Assembly (NCBI GenBank): GCA_004802725.1 | Contig: SGPM01000294.1 | Span: 1 to 34,754 of the forward strand | Reading direction: 5' to 3' | From: Antrodiella citrinella | Lineage: Eukaryota > Basidiomycota > Agaricomycetes > Polyporales > Steccherinaceae | DNA: 34,754 nucleotides | Shown here: positions 22,069 through 31,044 of the stretch, piece by piece | Layout of the letters: every line of letters starts with the position of its first letter | How positions within the stretch are numbered: the stretch's first letter is position 1 | Position numbers and translations under genes: made by a program | The notes under the pieces: generated by a model | The model's database searches: none | What the model saw: the letters and a program-made list of their open reading frames with translations, nothing else | What the model was told of the DNA's origin: nothing

Positions 22069-22836
22069 TCACTGATTCTCAAGCCAAGCAATCCGGTTCC
22101 GCAACTGCTGGTTCTCATCCTGCACTTGTGCGAGTTCCTTGGACTTCTTCTCGAGCTGTTCACGCGTCTTGAACAGGTCTTTCGCGGTCTCTTCCTCGAG
22201 GTCACCAGCGCCGACGGCGATACCTAGCATACGCGTCAATGAGTGCTCACCAGGAAATGTACGCGCATCACATACCTCCCACCAATTTGACCAGACGCCA
22301 CAACCGAAGCACGATAAGCAACGACGCAAGCTCCCTCTCCTTACCCCTCAACACCACCTCCAGCACGAACGTCGTCACGATAACGACCACATCGAACAAG
22401 TGCAACAGCGCGTGCGGCGTCTTCCCGAACGGGTTGTAGAACTCGAAGCCGATGGCCCACGTCGTAACGGGGATTTCGACGAGGAAGAGCGTGGTGATGA
22501 CGAGGGAGAGGTGGGAGAGGACGTTCAGCCACACGGGCGCGTCGTCGCCTTCGATGGGCGTGCAGGTGTCTGAGAGGACGGTGTAACCGAGGTCGGCGAG
22601 CACGCAGACGGAGTCGATTAGGACCTAGAGTGAACGAAAGTAAGTGGACGCGTTCTGTATGGATAGTAGATGGAGATACATGCCAAGGTGAGGACGGTCC
22701 AGTGGAGGGGCGGCGATTCTAGCCATTCAGCTGTCGTGAGCCTCCACCGTTCGTACCAGCTTTGATCTTGAGTATCATTGCTGGCCTCTACATCGCGGTC
22801 AGAGGTAAGAAGAGGTTGCCGTTCCGATGCAGACAT
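22069..22836 (-). CDS. Voltage-gated proton channel (Hv1)
   Basis: Three exons on the minus strand: 22684-22836, 22276-22624 and 22069-22223. They encode 218 residues. The protein is a bare voltage-sensor domain plus a coiled coil. S1 holds 'VLIDSVCVLADL', with Asp at about 55 matching the proton-selectivity Asp112 of human Hv1. S2 has the conserved acidic 'FLVEIP' and S3 has 'LFDVVVIV'. S4 is 'LRLWRLVKLVGG', with charges at the three Hv1 positions but Lys in the third place, and the Trp between the first two Arg is kept. The C-terminal 45 residues ('REQLEKKSKELAQVQDENQQLRNRIAWLEN') form a heptad coiled coil that would make it a dimer. Such channels extrude protons from depolarised cells, for example beside NADPH oxidase. 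Intron 1 uses a GC donor. It lies antisense between MARVEL-like genes 2 and 3. Confidence 0.92.
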
Positions 22837-23603
22837 TCTCCCGCGATGACTGCTGAGAGTCTGATAGAGCCAAGACCTTTCTTTGCCTTTGCCAAGACTA
22901 TGGTCGAGGCGGGATATAAATGAATAGAAAGAAAACAAAATCAAAAAACTATGGTCGAGTGTCACGCTTGCGCATCCGTCGAACGCGGGTCACGGCGTCG
23001 GGATCCGTGACACTATGGGCGCCCGCTGTCACTGGCAGGATGGCGATCAAAGATCGGTGTGTTTTCCTTTTTAGCTGCAAGTGGCAACCGTCTACGTTCA
23101 CCAGGTCAGTTTTCCTCCCATCCTCCGATATACCAAGCCCCTCTCACATTGACCTCCCACATCAACAGATTGTCCTCGAAATACATGACGACCTTCGTGA
23201 TCTGTGTGCACTCACGTCCCCGCGCAGGTGTCACTTGCTTTCCGGCTCCCTCGAGGCTGTGGGCACCACGAGCAGGCTTCTCTGTCACAAGGATTGATGA
23301 ACGTGAACGATGGACACGGGGCTGTCATCTGCGCTCCCTTAACTACACTCAAAATCGTTCGCTGGGCATCCACGACCATGAAGTTGCTGTCTCCAGCACC
23401 CCCTTCGTTCTTCGGGCACTGACTGAGTCACTGTCCCTTTTGTTCTTCCAGTGGGCTCTTCTCTTTCAGTTCCCTGGAGGGATTTTTGTTTTGTTTTCGC
23501 TCGTTCTGTGCTTTATCCTCATTATTTCTCTCTTCTTTTGTCAAAGATACCGGTCTGTCTTTACTTTCGGTTTTTCCCTCTGTGAAATACCTCTTCTTTA
23601 GCC
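22837..23603. other. Divergent spacer between the proton channel and MARVEL-like gene 3
   Basis: It holds both promoters. A 180-codon plus-strand open stretch (23059-23601) is CT/T-rich with Phe/Leu/Ser-biased translation and looks like a pyrimidine-rich 5' region, not a gene. No element is clear enough to call. Confidence 0.45.
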
Positions 23604-25732
23604 ATGGATTGGTGGTCGGTTTTTCGTAAGATCAGGAAGGCTATTTTCAGTGAGTAAGCTCCAGTCGTTCTCGCAGCACGTGAAGACACGCCGTGACTTA
23701 TCGTCATTCCGTAGTTTTCATCGCCTTGACTAGCCTCGCATGGGCTGGTGTGCTCGGTTTCTATTTGGTGCGGGAGTGGAGTCGTTTCAATATCCTGCAA
23801 CGTGAGTTCCAGCCTAGTCTCCGTTGATCGTGTAGGCTGATGGAGTGCCGCACTGTAGGGACCATCGTGATATCTATGATATCCGTGAACATGGTCACTG
23901 TGATAGTGCAATATCTCATGTACGTGTTTTGTTGCTCGACGGGGTTTAGGTACTGACTCTCATCGCCAGGATTGTGCTGCCATTCCGAGTGTGGAGGGAC
24001 TTCATGCGGATGCTGTTCTTGCTCATCATTCACACCGGTGCGTCAGTTTTTGAATGCTTGTCGTGCGCCTGATCTTACCCATTGCATATAGCAACGTCCG
24101 TCTTGTACACGCTTTTCGGGCCAAACTTCTCTTGCAAGATCTTCGGTGAGTGACTTCTAGTTATGCGATGTGTTCGTTACCAATGGTTTCCCCTCAAAGC
24201 CTCGGTGTCCTGTCAAGATGTAGATCTCGCGTTTCTTGTAGCGTCTTGGACCATCACTGGTCTCTGTAAGCTTATCCAACTCTGCTGCTTCGCGTAATCG
24301 CTGACCTCTTTCCGGAATACCAGTCGTTGGTTATACAGTCTATCTATGCATAATGTCGCGCGTCCCGCGGCCTATACCCCAAATAACTCCAAACCTTCTC
24401 ATCAGCAGTCGTCCTTCCTCCGTCGCTTCCGCAGATTCCGCCACTCACTTGCTCAACAACAATAGAGAGTCCCCTATGCGCTCCCGATCGTCTTTCGCCA
24501 CGCCCCGTTCAATCGTCTCTCCCGAGATTTCTCCTGAAACCCGCATGGGTCCCCAGAAACTATACGTCGTCAACGGTGATCCCAACGTCGAGTCGCCAGA
24601 CTCTGCCACGCCAACTGGAAGGAGCGTCGCTCCTTTCCTCCGCCCCGGCGGTTCGTACTACGGCGCGATGGGTACACCGCGAAGCGTCACTGCTTCTCCT
24701 GCGCCGACTTTCAGCACCCAGTCTACCGCCATGACCTCCCGCACTCCAATGGTTCCTGCTGCGACGTGGGACAACAGAGTTGGCCTAAGACGGTCCTCGC
24801 GCCCCGAGGCCCTCCCTCTGCCCAATCCGTTCATGGACCCGGTCTCGCGTCCTGGTACTGCAGATACCGCGTACACCGCACTCTCATTCGGCTCGAACTC
24901 ATCTTCGTTCGGCCCGCGTGGAAACGGTCTCGTCAAACTGACTGCGGGGTATAACTCCAGCACGTCTTCGTTCGGACCGTGTGGGGACGCGTACATGAGC
25001 GGACCGGACACGGTCTACCTCTCGCCGTTCCAACTCTCCCCCGAAGACGATGGTGGGAAGACCCCACGTGCGCCGTCCAGCCCCGGGACCGAGTCCATCT
25101 ACTCGCTGTACGACAGTCCCACTGACGACGAGAAGGAGTTGGACTTGGACGTGGACTTGGAGAAAGCCATGCCTGTGCCAGCGACGAGGGCATTCAACGC
25201 GCCGATGGTGCGACAGACGCTGTCGTCCCCCCCACGCATGCACACCGCGACGCCGCATTCTGTGCACTCCGTCGCGCCCAGCGTCGACTGGACCTCCGCC
25301 GAGCAGCGATCCCAGAGCCCCGCTCAAATCCAGCAGCAACAGGTGAACAGGATGCCCCCGCCGCCGTCGCCCGTGCACGCACGCGCGGCGAGCGACCCCG
25401 TGTACAGACCATACACCGCGTCCCCTCGCCTCCTCCACCCACAACACGCCTACCCACAACAACAACCAGACAGCAGAGACACCACCGTCCTGCTGCCGAA
25501 CCCGTTCCCGATGGTCGGCGCGACGCACACGGTGCGGCGGTACGCTTCGATCGGGCACACACGTGCGCAGACGAGCTATTATGGGGTGCGGAACAACGTG
25601 CATTTGCAGGCTGCGATGGGGAGGGCGCCGCCGAGGACGCAGACGTACCCGGTCAACGTGCCGGGTGGGAAGAAGTCGGTGAGTAGGGCGGAGTGGAGGC
25701 AGTTGGTTATGAATGCTGCGTCGGGGCGGTGA
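23604..25732 (+). CDS. MARVEL-like four-pass membrane protein 3 with a ~460-residue disordered tail
   Basis: Eight exons, the last seven introns all short: 23604-23649, 23715-23801, 23859-23919, 23970-24037, 24092-24145, 24200-24265 and 24324-25732 (seven exons after merging; 596 residues). The helices are 'FIALTSLAWAGVLGFYLV', 'TIVISMISVNMVTVIVQYL', 'FMRMLFLLIIHTATSVLYTLF' and 'LAFLVASWTITGLFVGYTVYL'. Two cysteines (FSCK...SVSC) stand before the fourth helix. From about residue 137 the last exon encodes a long tail rich in Ser, Pro, Thr and Gln with an acidic patch (DDEKELDLDVDLE) and two copies of 'SSFGP'. The 61-, 54- and 66-nt exons match gene 2 in size and phase. No domain is recognised in the tail. 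The start MDWWSVF follows GCC and precedes the first helix. Confidence 0.78.
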
Positions 25733-26131
25733 TCTTGAGGAGTGTGTCTTTGTTTGGGTGGTGGTGGTGTGGTATTGGACACTGCAGATGCTTGGACTGA
25801 TAGCTTGAGGTGTAGGTGATGTGCTTACAATGTCGATTTGCGTACGACTGGTATGTCTGTGTGCGCAGTACACTCCACAAATATAATACTTTATTGGAGT
25901 GTCAATCTGAGGCCCTTCTCATGATGCCTGCTTGGTGTACAATATGCTACGGTGAACCCGTCCAACATCTCGGAGTATACCTGCTAACTGCGTTAGTTCT
26001 TGTCTCTTGAGCCCTGTTCAAGTTCATCCATGCGATCCTCGGTTTCAGAACGACTGAGGCCTGGTCTTGGCTTTGACTAACAGCTATAGGCACTGCCTAG
26101 CCGCATTCTGTTTGATATGAAATTTGAATAG
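25733..26131. other. Spacer downstream of MARVEL-like gene 3
   Basis: The 3' flank of MARVEL-like gene 3, then a stretch with intron-end-like signals (GACTAAC...CTATAG near 26075-26088, and GAATAG ending 26131). These may belong to a gene whose first exon I could not place. Confidence 0.4.
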
Positions 26132-26857
26132 CCCGTCTTCTCCTCGCGGTCTCTGTTCTCCGAATCTTCGCCACATTTACCAGCCTGTCTGGCCATACTC
26201 GATCGTCCTCTGCGCGATCGGCGATCATGTCTTCTGCTTCAAATGCTTCTGCTTCGAAGTCACCCTACCCAAGCTGGCACACACGCACACGACCACACAT
26301 TCACCCCCACGTTCGCCTCTCTCTGCTTCCTCGTCACGCACTCTTCACAAGGATACCCCACCGGGTTCACCCTCGCATTCTTCCACCCCAAGCATCGCCA
26401 TCGACGCACGCGTCCTCGAGCTCCTCCCATCTGACGACTCCGACGGGATCGCGGGTCTCCGAGTCGTCAGACATTCGATAGATGCATATGGCGGTTCAAG
26501 CTTACCCGACACTGGAGCGTATATGAACACGCGAACGGTGACATGGCGGGTGAAGCAAGCGAGGACGGAGCAGGTGTACTGCGTCCCTGCAGTGAACGGT
26601 GACACGACGCATAGAGAAGAACTTAAGTGAAGGTGGTGAGCGTGCAAGGGTATGATGGGTCAAATAGGGAGCTCGAGGAGCCCGTGCAGGGCCTCACGTA
26701 CGTCCCAGACGCGTTGTGGGAGCTGATTGGATTGGGAGGAGAGGGGAGGAATGATTATGTCAAGGGAGAGGAGGATAGGGAGTTAATTGAGAGTGTCAGA
26801 GCGGTTCTGGGAATAGATCGGAGACAGGGCGTGACCCTGGTGATACAGCATCATTAG
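26132..26857 (+). pseudogene. Unassigned, apparently frame-broken coding stretch
   Basis: A frame open from 26121 to 26630 has no ATG near its start. It begins after an acceptor-like GAATAG and reads Ser/Pro/Thr-rich, then more ordered ('ARVLELLPSDDSDGIAGLRV', 'VTWRVKQARTEQVYCVPAV'). It stops at 26628-26630. From 26627 another frame continues with protein-like sequence ('VVSVQGYDGSNRELEEPV', 'DALWELIGLGG', 'RELIESVRAVLG') to 26857. A single-base loss near 26625 would explain the switch; no usable intron spans it. Possible readings are a pseudogene, a sequencing error or two unrelated ORFs. I do not recognise the family. It converges with the FUN14 gene. Confidence 0.35.
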
Positions 26858-26991
26858 GCGTGATGATGGTTAATGTCTATTTAGTAGAGTTCGAATAATT
26901 ACAAGGTCCAAATGTACAAACCCAAACCTAAGCCGCGAGACCCGAACACTTCTATCAATACATGGAGTTCCTCGGACTCGGAGTTGGTCAG

Positions 26992-27874
26992 TTAGCCCAG
27001 TCTGAGACCCAGCGCAAACCCAGCGACGAACGAAGCCCTCTGTTGGAAATCTGCCGTCAAGAAATGGATGATGCCACCCAGGAGCGACCTGATGGTAGGA
27101 GCCCTGGCTTGCCCCTGCGCATCTTTTGTGAACACCAAATTCTCGAAGCGCTGCGACATGCGTGTCCAGTCCACCCTGACCAGCGACTGCGATCCGAGGT
27201 ACTGCGCAAACAATACAAGGTGAGTCCGGCATACCAAGGTACTTGAGTAGTAGTGTGGTGCGGTACCTGAAGGAGGACAAAGATGGCCCCGAACGCAAAG
27301 GCCAAGAGCTTTGCACCATTTTTGACAAACACGCCAGCGCACACGCCGCAGACGGTGCCAAACGAGAGTTCGTATAGGTTGACAGATGAGGGAGGTGGTG
27401 GCGGCAGGGGCGCAGGTTCAGGAGGGCCATGAGAAGGGGCGGCAAGGGGGGCGCCACCATTGGAACCAGGCACGTCTGTGATAGAGCGGAGAAGAAAATC
27501 GAGTTAGTGAATTGTCGGCGTAATGCAATAGAGGGGGTGCGGCATGTGCAGCTGGCAGCGTCGGAGCAGATGGGGTACGTACCGTCGCAGTGGATGGTAG
27601 AAGCAGGTTGGTAGAGGGTGAGGGCTATGCCGATACCCGCGACAGCGGCGAGGGAAGAGAAACGCAACCTGAGGGCATTTGTAGCGTCTGGGTAGGGTGT
27701 GTTGTGGCGGAATGGGATAGGTGCAGGCACAGAGATGGGTGAATTTGTTGAGAAGAGAGGGACAGAGCGAGTCGGCGTCGAATACCTGGATACGAGGTCG
27801 ACATGAGGACGGTAACGAGGTGCTCCTAGGATTCTAGTGAGCAGGGATGGACGCCGCGAGATGGAGGACAACAT
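26992..27874 (-). CDS. FUN14-domain mitochondrial membrane protein
   Basis: Three exons on the minus strand: 27583-27874, 27267-27475 and 26992-27201. They encode 236 residues. The N-terminus (MLSSISRRPSLLTRIL..., Arg/Ser-rich with no early acidic residues) looks like a mitochondrial targeting sequence. A helix at about residues 73-90 and a Pro-rich linker follow. The FUN14 domain begins 'NLYELSFGTVCGVCAGVFVK' and continues through 'LAFAFGAIFVLLQYL' to a final 'FVAGFALGLRLG', typical of the family. FUN14 proteins (FUNDC1 in animals, Fun14 in yeast) sit in the mitochondrial outer membrane and act in mitophagy or mitochondria-ER contacts; a presequence-like leader as here is common in fungal members. 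All junctions keep frame. The role is inferred from the family. Confidence 0.88.
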
Positions 27875-28586
27875 GGTAGTTGCTCAAAGAGAGTGTAACG
27901 TCACGCGCCTCTTGCCTCAACCTGCGGGACACTAGTACCAGCGGCATCTGTTCTTCCTGACCCATCTTTATCGAGCATAGAATGCAACGGGCCACTCGTC
28001 GCGCAATGGCTGTGTCAACTTCTTGCGCTGTACTCGGTTTGTTGCGGTACAGCGGCTGATGGTATGAGCTTTACTGGCCCTAACTAGCTCTCGCTAACTA
28101 AATAGGGCCGTTTTCTCTACCTTTTTACGACATCCCGGTCACAAGCCGTCTGTTGTCCAATGTCCTCTGCTTCCCAGTCAACAAGTCTCTGCAAGTTCCG
28201 CGGTGGTAGCGGAACTCGTGTGCTAGTACTCTCCTCTATCCTTACCGGGCTCATCTTTCCGACCACCCAACATGCCTGTCTCTTTCCCATCGAGATGGTG
28301 CCACTCGGAATACACTCCAGGCGCGCAACAAACGGCACAAACGGACATTCCAGCGCGGCAGCTCATCTTGTTTCTGCGCTTCTTCTCAAATCACTCGTGT
28401 TCTCTCTGCGTCCGACCCCTTCCTATCACGCCACTCATGACAACGTTGTAGATCTCAAGGTTCAGACCCTGAGCCGCAGTATCATATAAAGCCTCGCTTT
28501 GAGCTCTTCCTGTTCTTCATCACGTCTTTCAACGCAACGCAACCAAAACAAACATACGTTCTTCGTTCTCGAGCTCGTCGTTAACC
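27875..28586. other. Divergent spacer between the FUN14 gene and small Cys/His gene A
   Basis: The FUN14 promoter lies on the left and gene A's promoter on the right, with TATAAAG at 28485-28491 followed by GCCTCG. A 109-codon plus-strand open stretch (28160-28489) has no recognisable feature and no good context. Confidence 0.5.
28485..28491 (+). promoter_or_regulatory. TATA box of small Cys/His gene A
   Basis: TATAAAG, 102 nt upstream of the ATG, followed directly by CCTCG. The same TATAAAG plus (G)CCTCG arrangement precedes gene B. Confidence 0.6.
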
Positions 28587-28790
28587 ATGCCCCTCATCGA
28601 CGTCTCTACTACGTCTCGTTCTACTATGGCCCTGGCTTCTATAACCAGCCAAATCAAACCTCTTCACTCGCAGAGCGAGTCACAGCACGCATGTGTCAAT
28701 TACGGTCCCGGGCCTACTTGTGGCACATGCCACGGCAAGGAGGGCGTACATGCTCCTAATTGCCCTTTCAACCCCAACGTCGCAAAGTAG
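28587..28790 (+). CDS. Small Cys/His-motif protein A (67 residues)
   Basis: A single coding exon. The first 45 residues are Ser/Thr-rich and probably unstructured. The C-terminus contains 'CGTCHGKEGVHAPNCPFNPN', that is C-x2-C-x6-H-x-P-x-C-P-F-x-P-N. Three Cys and one His at this spacing could bind one zinc ion like a short zinc knuckle, though the spacing differs from the retroviral CCHC (x2-x4-x4). The start follows AACC and lies 102 nt after a TATA box. A likely intron follows the stop (28831-28893). It is paralogous to the gene at 29936 by motif, promoter and intron. The internal ATG at residue 14 is an alternative start. I know no named family with this pattern; the function is unknown. 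Confidence 0.7.
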   Translation: MPLIDVSTTSRSTMALASITSQIKPLHSQSESQHACVNYGPGPTCGTCHGKEGVHAPNCPFNPNVAK

Positions 28791-28830
28791 ACATACACAG
28801 CCTGTAGAGGAACTATTCTACACTGTCTAG

Positions 28831-28893
28831 GTACGTTCAGGCATCCCGCCAGATGCGACGCCACAGCTAATATCGTCTTTGTGCGCCGTGTAG
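28831..28893 (+). other. Probable 3' UTR intron of gene A
   Basis: Donor GTACGT, branch-like GCTAAT at 28866-28871 and acceptor GTGTAG bound a 63-nt segment 40 nt after the stop codon. Gene B has a 64-nt counterpart. Confidence 0.5.
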
Positions 28894-29209
28894 AACCCCC
28901 CCACTAGGAGGCAGCGCCTCTCCATCACTGTCTCCGTTTTGCATCATCCAATTTCCTTCTACTCTGTTTATCTGTGTATCACCCATGTATTGTTATTCCA
29001 AAGCTCGCATTCCACACTGCCACTGGCACCTCGTATCTTTCATATTCCTCACACTACCCACTGTTCCACTACGTCCATCTCTTCGTCCTATCTAGTTGTC
29101 TTCATATCATACATCCGTCCACTATCTTCCCTGACTGCTTGTATAGTATCACATAATCATGCATCACACATTGGATGCTAGATGGGCCTGTCACAAGCCA
29201 GTAGTGTTG

Positions 29210-29217
29210 TGACGTCA
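29210..29217. promoter_or_regulatory. Perfect CRE palindrome (TGACGTCA)
   Basis: A consensus bZIP site 719 bp upstream of gene B, the second in this window (the other is in the BNA7/PMP3 promoter). Its distance makes a link to gene B uncertain. Confidence 0.35.
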
Positions 29218-29843
29218 CGCGCTGCCGAGGTCGTTCAGTAGACGTGGGCGCTTGGATTCACTTTTCCGAGTCTTTCTTTCTTCCTTCTCACCACGACAGT
29301 CCTCGAGCTGACTCGCTGCTCAGTCATCAAACACACGCATCCTTGCTAGCTATGTTGTGAACACACGTCCCATGACTCACCCGTCTTTCTAGACGGATGC
29401 AAAATATTCCCGCCTTGCCGGCTGGTGTCTACTACGATTCTGGGCGCTACGACCTGGAGGCTTCTAGCAGCCATGAACAAAAAACGTCTGGACGTACCAG
29501 GGATTGGTGAACCTCAGTATCTCTTGCTGTGGTTTGGCCTCGAGGTCCAAGCAAGACACAACGGTCATGCTTCCGGGCGGAGATTTGCTGACATCAGGCT
29601 GGCAGCACTGTTATCCGACTAACGAGGGTCCAAGTCTCGGTGACCGATAATTTCGTCGTCCCGGAAGGGATTACCTCGCTATGCCATGCGTTCACTATAT
29701 GTCTAATTTCTTTTGTCGCCCTTGCACTGGCCTGCTGTGCTATTGTTTGGACGGTCACATTCAGCTTATTAGGAACGCGGTTCCCTCATGTTTAGTTGTG
29801 TGAGTCCAAATTGACGCACAGAGAACAGGATCCTGGAAAACTA

Positions 29844-29850
29844 TATAAAG
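29844..29850 (+). promoter_or_regulatory. TATA box of small Cys/His gene B
   Basis: TATAAAG inside CTATATAAAGGCCTCG, 92 nt upstream of the ATG. It resembles the gene A element in sequence and in spacing. Confidence 0.6.
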
Positions 29851-29935
29851 GCCTCGTTCGAGAGCTGGAGATTCTTATACCAACACACTCGACCCACCTC
29901 AACTTTTTCATCACTCCGTCGTCCGAATCGTCACA

Positions 29936-30100
29936 ATGGCAAACGACAACACCTCCTCAGACGCTACGGCCAATGCTAGTAATAGTAGCAGGCCCCCCGC
30001 GTGTGCTCACTGCGGATGGAGGGGAGCTCACGATCCTAAGTGCCCATTTGGGCCCAACGCGGGCTCGACTCCATCGCCTAAGCCTGAGCCGAAGAAGTGA
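29936..30100 (+). CDS. Small Cys/His-motif protein B (54 residues)
   Basis: A single coding exon, start in CACAATGG context. It has an Asn/Ser/Thr-rich N-terminus, then 'CAHCGWRGAHDPKCPFGPN', that is C-x2-C-x5-H-x-P-x-C-P-F-x-P-N, and a short Pro/Lys-rich end (PKPEPKK). The motif is the same as in gene A with one residue fewer between the second Cys and the His. Outside the motif the two proteins differ in sequence but share a Ser/Thr-rich composition. The leader is pyrimidine-rich and a strong TATA box lies 92 nt upstream, so expression is probably high or inducible. A 64-nt intron (30108-30171) is predicted 7 nt after the stop. Zinc binding is inference; the role is unknown. Confidence 0.7.
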   Translation: MANDNTSSDATANASNSSRPPACAHCGWRGAHDPKCPFGPNAGSTPSPKPEPKK

Positions 30101-31044
30101 GAATCAAGTACGTATACGTTCTTGGTTGGCTGGGCATTATGACGGCAAGCGCTGACGGTTTGGTCGTGCAGCTCAAGTCGAATGGGTGGTGACTTGAAGT
30201 CACGAAACCATCCTGCCCGAGTTGTTTATCGAGCTCTCTTCCTTGTTTCCATTAGTGTTATTTCATTCCATTTTTCGTTGCTTCCATCTTCTTAGATTAT
30301 TGTTATCGTAGGCTATGCTGCATATCTCGGGACACTATGTCTTAACTTTTGTCCACGTCATCATGGTATCTGATTTCCATCCAAGTTACCAGCCTTGTTA
30401 TTTGTACTACCACCATCCACTACCACCATCCGTTATACAACACTTGTTTAACAGCCAGTCAGCATTTTGTAGATCCGTTCTGTACTGTGTACATTATCAG
30501 TATCGAGCGAGCTATCCGACTCGATACCATTGAACGCCACCACGGGCACTGGCACGTCAAGGCGTTCAGTAGTTATGGGCGTTTGGACCATCACCGTGCT
30601 TCTCTTTTGACACGTGTATCACTCATGCATGTACGGTGTACCTATGTTCTGTACCGGTGACAGCTTTGTCCTCCGATTGATGACAACTAAGTATGCTTTG
30701 ACTCAACGTCCGACTCGTCGTCCGTACTTACCTTCGATGTCAATGCTGTGTCGTGACAAGCTGCGTAAATATTTGCGCATAGTAGTAGCGCTGTGTAGCT
30801 ACATGGATACATACCGTCCCGATTTTTAGAACGCACTCAAAGGTCTGAGCGAATCCACACGCTTCGAAATGCTGAGCGTCTGAGGCGATCTAAGAAGCAC
30901 CCTTCCTTTCCTGGAAAAAACACGCTCCCGATCGTCGAAGCGCCCACAAAGTTTCTGCAGTAATAACCAGTTCTTCGAGTGCTCTGCTCTTCACTTACTC
31001 AACTTCCCTCAACCTCCCATTCACCTCCTCTCTTTCAAAACAAA
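30101..31044. other. Spacer upstream of NOP2
   Basis: The gene B 3' UTR (with the predicted intron) is followed by T-rich sequence and, from about 30960, a CT-rich leader of NOP2. No other gene is seen. Short ORFs at 30315-30660 translate to aromatic-rich sequence without a known pattern. Confidence 0.5.
30108..30171 (+). other. Probable 3' UTR intron of gene B
   Basis: Donor GTACGT, branch-like CTGAC near 30152 and acceptor GTGCAG bound a 64-nt segment starting 7 nt after the stop. Its size and position parallel the gene A intron. Confidence 0.5.

Larger units (their letters stand above)
28791..29935. other. Spacer between the two small Cys/His genes
   Basis: It starts with the 3' UTR of gene A, including the predicted intron 28831-28893, then T/C-rich sequence. 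A perfect TGACGTCA lies at 29210-29217. Gene B's TATA box is at 29844-29850. Short ORFs here show no feature of interest. Confidence 0.5.

Noticed and set aside
24899..25873. 324-codon minus-strand ORF opposite the tail of MARVEL-like gene 3
   Set aside because: It is Arg/His-rich low-complexity sequence antisense to a GC-rich Ser/Pro tail, with no family feature.
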